From: Streptomyces olivochromogenes
GTDB taxonomy: Bacteria > Actinomycetota > Actinomycetes > Streptomycetales > Streptomycetaceae
Length of the DNA stretch: 64,000 nucleotides
Reading direction: 5' to 3'
NCBI RefSeq assembly: GCF_001514115.1
Contig: NZ_KQ948485.1
Span: forward strand, 1 to 64,000
Positions 34,873 through 43,300 of this stretch are shown here, piece after piece. The translations under genes were made by a program, and so were the position numbers. Under the pieces are notes generated by a model. It was not told the origin of the DNA. It made no database searches and saw only the letters and a program-made list of their open reading frames with translations. The first letter of the stretch is position 1. Each line of letters begins with the position of its first letter.

Positions 34873-35880
34873 TCAGGACCGGTCGTCGGCGGCGTCGCGG
34901 GTACGGCTGTCGCGCAACTGCCGCCAGTGCGTGCGGTACAGCACGTAGTACAGGGCGACGACCACGGCACCCACCTGGAGGCCCACGCCGAACTCCAGGA
35001 AGGAGTCCTCGCTCATCAGCCGGTTGGTGAGGTAGGCGAAGTTCATGCCGAAGAAGCCGGTCAGGAACGACAGCGGCAAGAAGATCATCGAGACGATCGT
35101 GAGTCTGTTGATCACGACGTTCTGCTGATCGGCGACGAGTGACGCGTAGCTGGTCGCGGCCCGCCGGGCCGCGTCCCGCAGCGCCTCGATCTCCACGAGG
35201 ACCAGCTGCACGGTGTGCTCGTGCAGCCGGTTCATCGCCTGCCGCTCCTCCGAGAGGTGGTGATCCGCCATCCTGCGGCGCACCAGGATCTCCTGGGCGA
35301 CCGCGGCGTACGGCAGGAACGCGCGATGCAGATGGGCCGCGCGCCGTCGCAGTTGGGCCAGCCGTTGGACATGCTCCGGCTGCCGCCGCTCGAACATCGC
35401 CTCCTCCAGGTCCTCGACCTCCAGATGGGCCTGCGTGACGGCCCGGCGAAAGGTCTGCAGGACCCCTTGCAGAAACAGGAACAGCGTCGTCACCACGTCG
35501 GGGGGCAGGTCCTGAGGCAACTGGTCGATGAAGGCCTCGATCAGTTCGACGGGCCCGTGATGCACCGTGATGAAGCGGCGCTGGTCGGCAAGGACATGGA
35601 TATGCGTGACCTCGTTGCCGCGGACCACCGGAACGACGCCGATGGCAGTCCCGTCGTGGTACTCGGCCCGGACGTGCTCGTCCGCTCTGCCGAGCCACTC
35701 GCCGGCCGCGTCGTCCAGTCCGAGCCGACGGGAGAGCGGCTCCTCGTCGGGCGGGGGGTCGACTCCCAGGTCGATGTCCACGATCACGAAGCCGGAGGTC
35801 GCCGTGAGGCGCTCCCGGGCCTGTGCCAGACCGGTGCGCGCGACGACGCCCTCCGGCATCGACACCACCGAAACGATCAT
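34873..35880 (-). CDS. CorA-family divalent cation transporter
   Basis: A 335-residue membrane protein of the CorA (Mg2+/Co2+) superfamily. A large cytoplasmic N-terminal domain (THIHVLADQRRFITVHHGPV) and a long charged stalk helix (HVQRLAQLRRRAAHLHRAFL, EERQAMNRLHEHTVQLVLVE) precede two C-terminal membrane helices with the selectivity motif GMNF (LTGFFGMNFAYLTN), ending LQVGAVVVALYYVLY. The loop after GMNF differs from the usual MPEL, having AYLTN. It would form a homopentameric channel. Convergent with allantoicase. Confidence 0.9.
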   Translation of the reverse strand: MIVSVVSMPEGVVARTGLAQARERLTATSGFVIVDIDLGVDPPPDEEPLSRRLGLDDAAGEWLGRADEHVRAEYHDGTAIGVVPVVRGNEVTHIHVLADQRRFITVHHGPVELIEAFIDQLPQDLPPDVVTTLFLFLQGVLQTFRRAVTQAHLEVEDLEEAMFERRQPEHVQRLAQLRRRAAHLHRAFLPYAAVAQEILVRRRMADHHLSEERQAMNRLHEHTVQLVLVEIEALRDAARRAATSYASLVADQQNVVINRLTIVSMIFLPLSFLTGFFGMNFAYLTNRLMSEDSFLEFGVGLQVGAVVVALYYVLYRTHWRQLRDSRTRDAADDRS

Positions 35881-36078
35881 CGCCCCTCACCGTGGATGGC
35901 GTCGTGTGCGCACTGCACCGTCCCTCGGCACACTACCGCCGAAGGCCCCGCGAGCAGCTGACCGCGCACGGCGTCGTGTCGGGCTTCGTTAACTCCCGGA
36001 AAATTCATCGGACTTGACGGGCGAAATCCTCTGTCTTGACATTGACATGCCAGGGTCTACGCGCGTCATCCTAGAGCC

Positions 36079-36471
36079 ATGAGATTCCCCCCACGAATCA
36101 CTCGTATCGGCGCCCTGGTCGCCTTCACGTCCGCGCTGCTCATCGGCGGCACCACCGTGGTCCCCGCCAACGCGGCGGCCACCGCCGTGGGCAGCATCTG
36201 CTACAGCAAGCTGCCGTCGCAGGCGTACGACACGTTGGACCTGATCGCGTCCGGCGGTCCCTTCCCGTACTCGCAGGACGGGGTCGTCTTCCAGAACCGA
36301 GAGGGTGTCCTGCCCTCCCAGTCCACCGGGTACTACCACGAGTACACCGTCATCACGCCGGGCTCCTCGACGCGTGGCGCCAAGCGCATCGTGACCGGCA
36401 AGAAGACGCAGGAGGACTACTACACCTCGGACCACTACGTCACGTTCAAGCTGATCAACTTCGGCTGCTGA
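36079..36471 (+). CDS. Secreted guanyl-specific ribonuclease (RNase Sa family)
   Basis: A 130-residue precursor: signal peptide about residues 1-33 (hydrophobic core IGALVAFTSALLIGG, cleavage near VVPANAAA), then a 97-residue mature enzyme with ASGGPFPYSQDGVVFQNREG, YYHEYTVITPG (catalytic Glu), STRGAKRIVTG (catalytic Arg) and TSDHYVTFKL (catalytic His). Cys in ICYSK and the final GC form the single disulfide of RNase Sa. It cuts RNA 3' of guanosine outside the cell. No barstar-like inhibitor gene is adjacent. Confidence 0.96.
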   Translation: MRFPPRITRIGALVAFTSALLIGGTTVVPANAAATAVGSICYSKLPSQAYDTLDLIASGGPFPYSQDGVVFQNREGVLPSQSTGYYHEYTVITPGSSTRGAKRIVTGKKTQEDYYTSDHYVTFKLINFGC

Positions 36472-36560
36472 GTCGAGGGCTTCGCGTGCGACTGGTTTGA
36501 CCGCTTCATCTGCTTCATCTGCGTCAACCGGTTTGACCGTTCTGCCGCTTTGCGGAAGAT

Positions 36561-36605
36561 CCTCGCCCCGCGGTTCCCCCCACGTTCATGGGCCGCGGGG
36601 CGAGG
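36561..36605. terminator. Strong hairpin terminator after the ribonuclease gene
   Basis: CCTCGCCCCGCGG (36561-36573) pairs perfectly with CCGCGGGGCGAGG (36593-36605) across a 19-base loop, 90 bp after the ribonuclease stop. There is no U-tract, usual in Streptomyces. Confidence 0.65.
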
Positions 36606-36701
36606 TGCGTCCGAACGAAAGTATGCGGCGCCGCTACTTTGGTCGACGATCACCGCCGCGGGGGAGCTGTCCGCGGGGCGGGCCTCGTAGATTTGTCGAC
36701 C

Positions 36702-37955
36702 GTGAGTGGTGACAATCCGGTGCCGATGGCACCCGTTCTGCCCGGGCGGCGCTGGCTGCTGCCGTCGGCCGTGGTCGCGGAGCTCGACCCCGAGCGGACG
36801 GGGCGGGGCGGACGGCCCCGGCGTACCGCGCGTGACTGGATAGTCGACTTCGGCTGCTTCGTGCTGGCCGTCGTCATCGGGGCGATGGCCGCGCACACGC
36901 TGACCCGCGACCCGGACACCCCGCACGCCCTCGCCGTCGTCGACCAGTGGATCGGTGGACTCGCCTGCCTCGCCGTGTGGTCGCGCCGCCGGTGGCCGCT
37001 GGGGCTGGCCGTGGCGATGATCCCCGTCGGACTGCTCTCGACCACCGCCGGCGGCGCAGGCCTGGTCGCCCTCTTCACCCTCGCCGTGCACCGGCCCCTC
37101 AAGTACGTGGGCGGGGTCGCCGGTCTCCAGTTCGCCCTGCTTCCGCTCTACTTCTGGCTGCGCCCCGATCCCGATCTGTCCTACGCCGCCGCCATCGCCG
37201 TCACCGCGCTGCTGACCCTGGCGGTCGTCGGCTGGGGCATGTTCGTACGGTCCAAGCGGCAGCTCATGCTGAGTCTGCGGGACCGGGCACGGCGGGCCGA
37301 GACGGAGGCCGCGCTGCGGGCCGAGCAGGCGCAGCGGCTGGCGCGCGAGGCGATCGCGCGCGAGATGCACGATGTGCTCGCGCACCGGCTGACGCTGTTG
37401 AGCGTGCACGCCGGGGCGCTGGAGTTCCGGCCGGACGCGCCTCGCGAGGAGGTCGCGCGGGCCGCCGGGGTGATCCGGGAGAGCGCGCACGAGGCCCTGC
37501 AGGATCTGCGGGAGATCATCGGGGTGCTGCGGGCGGGCGACTCCGACGACGCGGGGCGGCCGCAGCCGACGCTCGGCGCGTTGGACGCGCTGGTCTCCGA
37601 GTCGCGTGAGGCGGGGATGAAGGTGGCCCTGGATCTGCGGGTCGCCGATGCCGCGGCTGTGCCCGCGTCCGTCGGGCGGACCGTGTATCGCATCGCCCAG
37701 GAAGGGCTGACGAACGCTCGTAAGCACGCTCCGGGGGCCGAGGTCACGGTGGGTGTCTCGGGGGCCCCGGGTGACGGTGTGAGTGTGTCCGTGCGCAACC
37801 CCGCCCCTCCGGGGGAGGTGCCGCATGTGCCGGGTTCCGGGCAGGGGCTGATCGGGCTGACCGAGCGGGCCACTCTGGCCGGGGGACGACTGGAGCACGG
37901 GTCCGACGGGGATGGGGGCTTCTTGGTGCGGGCGTGGCTGCCGTGGGGTGGGTGA
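36702..37955 (+). CDS. NarL-type two-component sensor histidine kinase
   Basis: A 417-residue membrane kinase. The N-terminal 180 residues hold about five hydrophobic segments (FGCFVLAVVIGAMAAHTL, GLVALFTLAVH, AAAIAVTALLTLAVVGWGM), a short coiled linker (RARRAETEAALRAEQAQR) follows, then the dimerisation/phosphoacceptor helix with His in AREMHDVLAHRLTLLSVHAG, and an HATPase domain (VYRIAQEGLTNARKHAPG as N box, GSGQGLIGLTERATLAGG as G box). Start GTG 36702. The cognate response regulator is most likely the gene at 39304, separated by an oppositely oriented reductase. Confidence 0.9.
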   Translation: MSGDNPVPMAPVLPGRRWLLPSAVVAELDPERTGRGGRPRRTARDWIVDFGCFVLAVVIGAMAAHTLTRDPDTPHALAVVDQWIGGLACLAVWSRRRWPLGLAVAMIPVGLLSTTAGGAGLVALFTLAVHRPLKYVGGVAGLQFALLPLYFWLRPDPDLSYAAAIAVTALLTLAVVGWGMFVRSKRQLMLSLRDRARRAETEAALRAEQAQRLAREAIAREMHDVLAHRLTLLSVHAGALEFRPDAPREEVARAAGVIRESAHEALQDLREIIGVLRAGDSDDAGRPQPTLGALDALVSESREAGMKVALDLRVADAAAVPASVGRTVYRIAQEGLTNARKHAPGAEVTVGVSGAPGDGVSVSVRNPAPPGEVPHVPGSGQGLIGLTERATLAGGRLEHGSDGDGGFLVRAWLPWGG

Positions 37956-38020
37956 GTGTGGGGGTGCGCCCGCGGTTGCGTGGGTGATCGTGAGGTGCGC
38001 CCGCGGTCGCGGGGTGGGTC

Positions 38021-38133
38021 GGGGCCGTGGCGGTGCGTCGAGCCCGTCGCCGCCGGATCAGACGTGGGCCGGGAAGCGAGCCGCTGCTCGTCCGAACGTG
38101 AGCGACGGGCTTGCGACGCACCGCCACGGCCCC
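38021..38133. repeat. Long imperfect inverted repeat between convergent genes
   Basis: Arms of about 30 bp at 38021-38050 and 38102-38133 pair except for a two-base bulge; each begins or ends with GGGGCCGTGGCGGTGCGTCG or its complement. The 51-base interval holds nothing recognisable. It lies between the kinase and reductase stops and can act as a bidirectional terminator, but the arm length is more like a small mobile or repeated extragenic element. Two direct copies of GTGCGCCCGCGGT lie just to the left. Confidence 0.65.
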
Positions 38134-38160
38134 TTGCGTCGTATTGCGGCTGCGGGTGTG

Positions 38161-39189
38161 TCACGGGGTGCGGGGGACTACTCGGTGGCCTGCGGTGCCG
38201 TATACCCAGCTTGCTGTTTCGTTGATGAAGTCCGTCGGGAAGCCTGTGCGGAAGGCGGTGGCCTCCTCCAGGTTGGTCAGTATGTGGTCGGGGAGGGTGA
38301 GTTCGCTTGCGCCCAGGTTGTCGGTGAGCTGGGTGACGTGGCGGGCGCCGACGATGGGGTGGACGGTGGGGGAGTGGGCCATGGTCCAGGCGATGGCCAC
38401 CTGGGCGGGGGAGGCGCCGAGTTCGTCGGCCGCCGACTGGACCGCTTCGGCCACGGTCCGTTCGAGTTCACCGATCGCCTCGGGGGAGAGGCGGGTCGCC
38501 GTGCCGGGGGCTATGCCGCCCGGACGTGTGTACTTGCCCGACAGGACGCCGTTGTGCAGCGGGCTCCACGCGGCCACTGACATGCCGAGGGTCTCCGCCA
38601 TGGGGAGGAGCTCGCGCTCCGCGTCGCGGCTGAGCAGGCTGTAGGGCACCTGGAGCGCGGCGAAGGGGGACCAACCCCGCCACTCGGCAAGGGTGTTGGC
38701 TCGCGAGACCACCCAGGCCGGCGCGTCCGAGATACCCACGTACAGGACCTTGCCGGACCGTACGGCGTCGTCCAGGGCGCGCATGGTCTCCTCGACCGGT
38801 GTGTTCCGGTCCCAGATGTGCACCCAGTAGACGTCGATGTAGTCCGTGTCGAGGCGCCGCAGGCTCGTCTCCAGGGAGAGAGCGAGGTTCTTGCGGTGGT
38901 TCCCGGCGGCGTTCGGGTCGGTGCCGTCACGGGAGACGGTGTACTTGGTGGAGAGGACGAAACGGTCACGTCGGCCTCTGAGTAACTCCCCCACGATCTC
39001 CTCGCTGGCGCCGCCGCGGTAGTTGACGGCCGTGTCCACCACGTTGCCGCCCGCCTCCGCGTACGTGTCGAGGATCCGCGCGCACTCCTCCTTCGGCGCT
39101 CCCACCCCGCCCTGTTCCCCGAACGTCATGGCACCGAGGAACAGCTCCGAGACGCGTAGGCCGGTCCTGCCCAAGAGCCGATAGCGCAC
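38161..39189 (-). CDS. Aldo/keto reductase
   Basis: A 342-residue (beta/alpha)8 NADPH-dependent reductase: YRLLGRTGLRVSELFLGAM, the catalytic Asp and Tyr in VDTAVNYRGGASEEIVG, Lys in FVLSTKYTVSRDG and His in YWVHIWDRN, then the cofactor-binding C-terminus (PIVGARHVTQLTDNLGA). Substrate unknown, probably an aldehyde or ketone. GTG start at 39189. It is inserted between the genes of the two-component system on the opposite strand. Confidence 0.92.
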   Translation of the reverse strand: MRYRLLGRTGLRVSELFLGAMTFGEQGGVGAPKEECARILDTYAEAGGNVVDTAVNYRGGASEEIVGELLRGRRDRFVLSTKYTVSRDGTDPNAAGNHRKNLALSLETSLRRLDTDYIDVYWVHIWDRNTPVEETMRALDDAVRSGKVLYVGISDAPAWVVSRANTLAEWRGWSPFAALQVPYSLLSRDAERELLPMAETLGMSVAAWSPLHNGVLSGKYTRPGGIAPGTATRLSPEAIGELERTVAEAVQSAADELGASPAQVAIAWTMAHSPTVHPIVGARHVTQLTDNLGASELTLPDHILTNLEEATAFRTGFPTDFINETASWVYGTAGHRVVPRTP

Positions 39190-39303
39190 TGAACTCCTCA
39201 CTCCTGGGAGCGACCCCGTCGAGACTGTCCTGGCGGCCGACGGTAGTCGTTCGTCGCGGCCGAGGCGTGGGTAATGCCCTGGCGGGCACCTACGGTAGGC
39301 ACC

Positions 39304-39978
39304 ATGAATGCGATCCGGCTGCTTCTCGTCGACGACGATCCGCTGGTCAGGGCCGGCCTGTCCTTCATGATGGGCGGCGCCGACGACATCGAGATCGTCG
39401 GCGAGGCCGCGGACGGCGGCGAGGTCGAGGCGCTCGTCGACCGCACCCGCCCGGACGTCGTCCTGATGGACATCCGGATGCCGGTGATCGACGGAATCAC
39501 GGCCACCGAACGGCTGCGGGGGCGCGAGGACGCGCCGCAGATCGTGGTCCTCACCACGTTTCACGCCGACGACCAGGTGTTGCGGGCGCTGCGCGCGGGT
39601 GCCGCCGGGTTCGTCCTCAAGGACACGCCGCCTGTGGAGATCCTCGACGCGGTACGCCGGGTCGCGGCCGGTGATCCCGTGCTCTCGCCCGCCGTCACCC
39701 GCCAGTTGATGGAGCACGCGGCCGGTGGGACGCCGGGCGGGCGGCGTAGCGGCGCCCGGGACCGGATCGGCACGCTCAACGACCGTGAACGCGAGGTCGC
39801 CGTGGGCGTCGGCCGGGGCTCCTCCAATGCCGAGATCGCCGCCGAGCTGTACATGAGCGTCGCCACCGTCAAGACCCATGTCTCGCGGATCCTCGCCAAG
39901 CTGAGCCTCAACAACCGTGTGCAGATCGCCCTGTTGACGTACGACGCGGGACTTCTGGAGGGAGACGACGGGCACTGA
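39304..39978 (+). CDS. NarL/FixJ-type response regulator
   Basis: A 224-residue regulator: receiver domain 1-120 with acidic pocket LLLVDDDPLVRAG, phosphoacceptor Asp in VVLMDIRMPVIDG, Thr in VVLTTFHADD and Lys in FVLKDTPP; LuxR-type HTH at about 155-215 (TLNDREREVAVGVGRGSSN, VATVKTHVSRILAKLSLNNR). Very likely partner of the kinase at 36702, which belongs to the matching class. The downstream P450 on the same strand (41 bp later) is a possible member of its transcript or target. Confidence 0.92.
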   Translation: MNAIRLLLVDDDPLVRAGLSFMMGGADDIEIVGEAADGGEVEALVDRTRPDVVLMDIRMPVIDGITATERLRGREDAPQIVVLTTFHADDQVLRALRAGAAGFVLKDTPPVEILDAVRRVAAGDPVLSPAVTRQLMEHAAGGTPGGRRSGARDRIGTLNDREREVAVGVGRGSSNAEIAAELYMSVATVKTHVSRILAKLSLNNRVQIALLTYDAGLLEGDDGH

Positions 39979-40019
39979 GCGTGGGGCCCGTGCGTTGGAA
40001 GGACAACGGGAGGGGAACC

Positions 40020-41192
40020 ATGATCGACCTGGGGGAGTACGGCGAGGGGTTCACGAGGAACCCGTATCCGGTGTACGCGGAGCTGCGCGAGCGCGGCCCC
40101 GTCCACTGGGTGCGGACACCGCAGCCGGGTGCGTACGAGGGCTGGCTCGTCGTCGGGTACGAGGAGGCGCGGGCCGCGCTCGCCGACCCGAGGCTCTCCA
40201 AGGACCCGAGGAGAGGGGGGTGGAGCTCGCTCGAAGAGGAGTTGATGGGCCGCTATGTGCTGATCGCCGACCCGCCGGAGCACACCCGGCTGCGCTCCCT
40301 CGTCACGGGCGCGTTCACCATGCGGCGGGTGGAGGCGCTGCGCCCGCGCGTCCAGCAGATCACCGACGAACTGCTGGACGAGATGCTGCCGAAGGGGGGC
40401 GCCGACCTCGTCGACTCGTTCGCCTATCCGCTGCCGATCACCGTCATCTGCGAGCTGCTCGGCGTCCCGGACATCGACCGGGTGGCGTTCCGCGCGATGT
40501 CGAACGAGATCGTGACGCCGACCGACGGCGATTCCGAGCTGGCCGCCGTCCGGCAGCTGGCCGCCTATCTCGATGAGCTGATCGAGGACAAGCGGTGCAC
40601 GGCACCCGGCGACGACCTCCTGAGCGACCTCATCCGCACCCGGGCCGAGGACGGCGACCGGCTCTCCCGCGACGAGTTGCGCGGGATGGCGTTCATCCTG
40701 CTGGTCGCGGGCCACGAGACCACGGTCAACTTGATCACGAACGGTGTGTACGCCCTGCTCACCCACCCCGGCCAACTGGCCGCGCTGCGGGCCGACATGA
40801 CGCTCCTCGACGGCGCGGTGGAGGAGGTGCTGCGCTTCGAGGGACCGGTCGAGACGGCGACGTACCGCTATGCGGCGGAGCCGTTGGAGATCGGTGGCAG
40901 GGCCATCGCGTCGGGTGACCAGGTGATGATCGGGCTCGACGCCGCGAACCATGACGGGGCGCACTGCCCGGATCCGGACCGCTTCGACCTCCACCGCGCC
41001 CCGCAGGGCCATCTCTCCTTCGGGCACGGCATCCACTACTGCCTCGGCGCGCCGCTGGCCCGTCTCGAAGCCCGGGTCGCGCTGCGCTCCCTGCTGGAGA
41101 GATGCCCGGATCTCGCGCTGGACGGGCCCCCTGGTGACTGGCTCTCCGGCATGCTGATGCGCGGTCTGCGCAGCCTGCCGGTGCGCTGGTGA
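40020..41192 (+). CDS. Cytochrome P450 (downstream of the response regulator)
   Basis: A 390-residue soluble bacterial P450 with all hallmarks: I-helix LLVAGHETTVNL, ExxR in EEVLRFEG, and heme loop SFGHGIHYCLGAPLARLEA with the Cys ligand. ATG 40020 is preferred over an upstream GTG because GGGAGGGGAACC precedes it. Substrate unknown. It needs ferredoxin and reductase, not encoded nearby. Its position 41 bp after the response regulator suggests co-transcription. Confidence 0.93.
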   Translation: MIDLGEYGEGFTRNPYPVYAELRERGPVHWVRTPQPGAYEGWLVVGYEEARAALADPRLSKDPRRGGWSSLEEELMGRYVLIADPPEHTRLRSLVTGAFTMRRVEALRPRVQQITDELLDEMLPKGGADLVDSFAYPLPITVICELLGVPDIDRVAFRAMSNEIVTPTDGDSELAAVRQLAAYLDELIEDKRCTAPGDDLLSDLIRTRAEDGDRLSRDELRGMAFILLVAGHETTVNLITNGVYALLTHPGQLAALRADMTLLDGAVEEVLRFEGPVETATYRYAAEPLEIGGRAIASGDQVMIGLDAANHDGAHCPDPDRFDLHRAPQGHLSFGHGIHYCLGAPLARLEARVALRSLLERCPDLALDGPPGDWLSGMLMRGLRSLPVRW

Positions 41193-41274
41193 GTGGTGGT
41201 GCGTGGGGGTGAGTGGAGGGGTGAGGGGTGATGGTGGTGCGGCTTCGGGTGGGCGGCGGCACCGACGTGTCCGC

Positions 41275-42285
41275 TCAGTCCCGTCTGCCGGGGATCTCCG
41301 CCAGATACACCGGGCGTCTCTCCAGCCGCGACAGCTCGCAGGCCTCGGCGATGCGCAGTGCGTGCAGGGCCTCCTGCCCGTCGCAGGGGTTGGCGCGTTC
41401 GCCGCGCACGACGTCGACGAAGGCGGCGAGCTCGGCCTCGTAGGCAGGGCCGAAGCGCTCCAGGAAACCGGTCCACGGCTTGTCGGCGGCCGGTGGTCCG
41501 GCCGGTTCGGTGGAGGCGATCGGCGTACGGTCGTCCAGGCCGACGCCGATCTGGTCCAGCTCGCCGGCCAGCTCCATGCGTACGTCGTAGCCCGCGCCGT
41601 TCAGCCGGGTCGCGGTCGCCGTGGCGAGCGTGCCGTCGTCCAGGGTGAGGACGGCGGCGGCCGTGTCGATGTCATGCGCCTCACGGAACATCGAGGGCCC
41701 GGCGTCGGAGCCCATCGCGTACACCTCGACGACCTCGCGGCCGGTGATCCAGCGCAGCATGTCGAAGTCATGGACGAGGCAGTCGCGGTACATGCCGCCG
41801 GAGATCGGGAGGTACGCGGCCGGGGGCGGCGACTGGTCGGAGGTCATCGCGCGGATCGTGTGCAGCCGTCCGAGCCGCCCCGAGCGCACCGCCTCGCGCG
41901 CGGTCGCGTAGCCCGTGTCGAAGCGGCGCTGGAAACCCAGCTGCAGGACCGTGCGGGCCGCGTCGACCTCGGCGAGCGCGGACAGCGTGCCGGGCAGATC
42001 GACGGCGATGGGCTTCTCGCAGAACACCGGGAGCCCCATGCGCGCTGCCCTGCCGATCAGTTCGCCGTGCGCCGAGGTGGCCGCCGTGATCACCACGGCG
42101 TCCACACCCCAGGTGAAGATCTCGTCCACGCTGGGCGCCGCCGTCGCGCCCAACCGGTCCGCGACCGCATGCGCCCTCACCGAGTCCGCGTCCGTGACGA
42201 TGAGGGAGCCGACCTCGCGGTGGCGGTTGAGAACGGTCGCGTGAAATGTGCCGATACGACCCGTTCCGATAAGTCCGATGCGCAT
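41275..42285 (-). CDS. Gfo/Idh/MocA-family dehydrogenase (inositol dehydrogenase-like)
   Basis: A 336-residue NAD(P)-dependent oxidoreductase: Rossmann motif RIGLIGTGRIGTFHATVL, the conserved EKP in LPVFCEKPIAVDLPG, and the catalytic His in YRDCLVHDFDMLRWI. Such enzymes oxidise inositols or sugars at a ring hydroxyl. It is divergent from the GntR gene of the sugar ABC operon, with the palindrome TTGTCCGGACAA between, so it probably handles the sugar or polyol brought in by that transporter. Confidence 0.9.
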   Translation of the reverse strand: MRIGLIGTGRIGTFHATVLNRHREVGSLIVTDADSVRAHAVADRLGATAAPSVDEIFTWGVDAVVITAATSAHGELIGRAARMGLPVFCEKPIAVDLPGTLSALAEVDAARTVLQLGFQRRFDTGYATAREAVRSGRLGRLHTIRAMTSDQSPPPAAYLPISGGMYRDCLVHDFDMLRWITGREVVEVYAMGSDAGPSMFREAHDIDTAAAVLTLDDGTLATATATRLNGAGYDVRMELAGELDQIGVGLDDRTPIASTEPAGPPAADKPWTGFLERFGPAYEAELAAFVDVVRGERANPCDGQEALHALRIAEACELSRLERRPVYLAEIPGRRD

Positions 42286-42325
42286 GGGAACAAAGTGAGG
42301 GCCCACCAGGCGCGCTGTCAATGCT

Positions 42326-42337
42326 TTGTCCGGACAA
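42326..42337. promoter_or_regulatory. GntR operator palindrome
   Basis: TTGTCCGGACAA is a perfect 12-bp palindrome midway between the divergent dehydrogenase and GntR genes (41 bp and 50 bp from their starts), the usual place and size for a GntR/HutC site. Confidence 0.65.
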
Positions 42338-42386
42338 TCGAACTACACAACTTCCCGTCAACATCTCCCGGAGCTACGCTCGGCCC

Positions 42387-43151
42387 GTGCCGAAACCAGA
42401 AGAGGATCCGACCGTGTCGCTCCAGCTCAGCGTCGACCGCAGCAGCCCGGTCCCGCTGTACTTCCAGCTGTCCCAACAGCTGGAGGCGGCGATCGAGCAC
42501 GGGACCCTGACCCCGGGCAGCCTTCTCGGCAACGAGATCGAGCTCGCGGGGCGCCTCGGGCTGTCCCGTCCCACGGTCCGCCAGGCCATCCAGTCCCTCG
42601 TCGACAAGGGTCTGCTGGTGCGCCGCCGCGGTGTCGGCACCCAGGTCGTGCACAGCCAGGTCAAGCGGCCCCTGGAGCTCAGCAGTCTGTACGACGACCT
42701 GGAGGCGGCCGGGCAGCGTCCCGCGACCCGGGTGCTCGTCAACACCGTCGTACCGGCGTCCGCCGAGGTCGCGGCCGCTCTGGGCGTGGCCGAGGGCAGT
42801 GACGTGCACCGGGTGGAGCGGTTGCGGCTCGCCCACGGGGAGCCGATGGCGTACCTCTGCAACTATCTGCCCCCGGAGCTGCTGGAGCTGGACAGCGAGC
42901 AGATGGAGGCCACCGGTCTGTACCGGCTGATGCGGGCCGCGGGCATCACGCTGCACAGCGCCCGCCAGTCCGTCGGCGCCCGTGCGGCCACCGCGGAGGA
43001 GGGAGAGCGGCTCGGTGAGCCCGAGGGGGCACCGCTGCTCACCATGCAGCGGACCACCTTCGACGACACCGGACGTGCGGTGGAGTTCGGCAGTCACATG
43101 TACCGCGCCTCGCGCTATTCCTTCGAATTCCAGCTCCTCGTGCGGCCGTGA
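42387..43151 (+). CDS. GntR/HutC-family regulator of the sugar operon
   Basis: A 254-residue regulator: GntR winged helix in residues 10-80 (LYFQLSQQLEAAIEHGTLTP, LGLSRPTVRQAIQSLVDKGL, VRRRGVGTQVV), then a UTRA/chorismate-lyase-like effector domain (VHRVERLRLAHGEPMAYLCN, MQRTTFDDTGRAVEFGSHMY). Such domains bind sugar phosphates or related ligands. GTG start 42387, close to the probable promoter. It sits between the dehydrogenase and the transporter genes and should control both sides. Confidence 0.9.
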   Translation: MPKPEEDPTVSLQLSVDRSSPVPLYFQLSQQLEAAIEHGTLTPGSLLGNEIELAGRLGLSRPTVRQAIQSLVDKGLLVRRRGVGTQVVHSQVKRPLELSSLYDDLEAAGQRPATRVLVNTVVPASAEVAAALGVAEGSDVHRVERLRLAHGEPMAYLCNYLPPELLELDSEQMEATGLYRLMRAAGITLHSARQSVGARAATAEEGERLGEPEGAPLLTMQRTTFDDTGRAVEFGSHMYRASRYSFEFQLLVRP

Positions 43152-43225
43152 AGCGGTCGTGAAGGGGTGGTGAATCGGCTTCGGCGAGGCCGAATTTGAA
43201 TCGTAGGAATGTTCTAAAAAGTCCA

Positions 43226-43255
43226 TTGACTGGTGTGCGGGCGCAAAGCTAGAAC
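43226..43255 (+). promoter_or_regulatory. Promoter of the sugar ABC operon
   Basis: TTGACT (43226-43231) and TAGAAC (43250-43255) are separated by 18 bp and lie 46 bp upstream of the first binding-protein ATG. GTTCTA at 43211-43216 is the inverse of TAGAAC and may form part of an operator. Confidence 0.55.
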
Positions 43256-43300
43256 TCCCCTCAGCCGCAAAGGTGCGGCGGAAAAGAGGGTGTTCCGACC

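Noticed and set aside
34424..35890. 488-codon leftward frame across allantoicase and CorA
   Set aside because: Shadow of CorA in another frame joined to the antisense of allantoicase.
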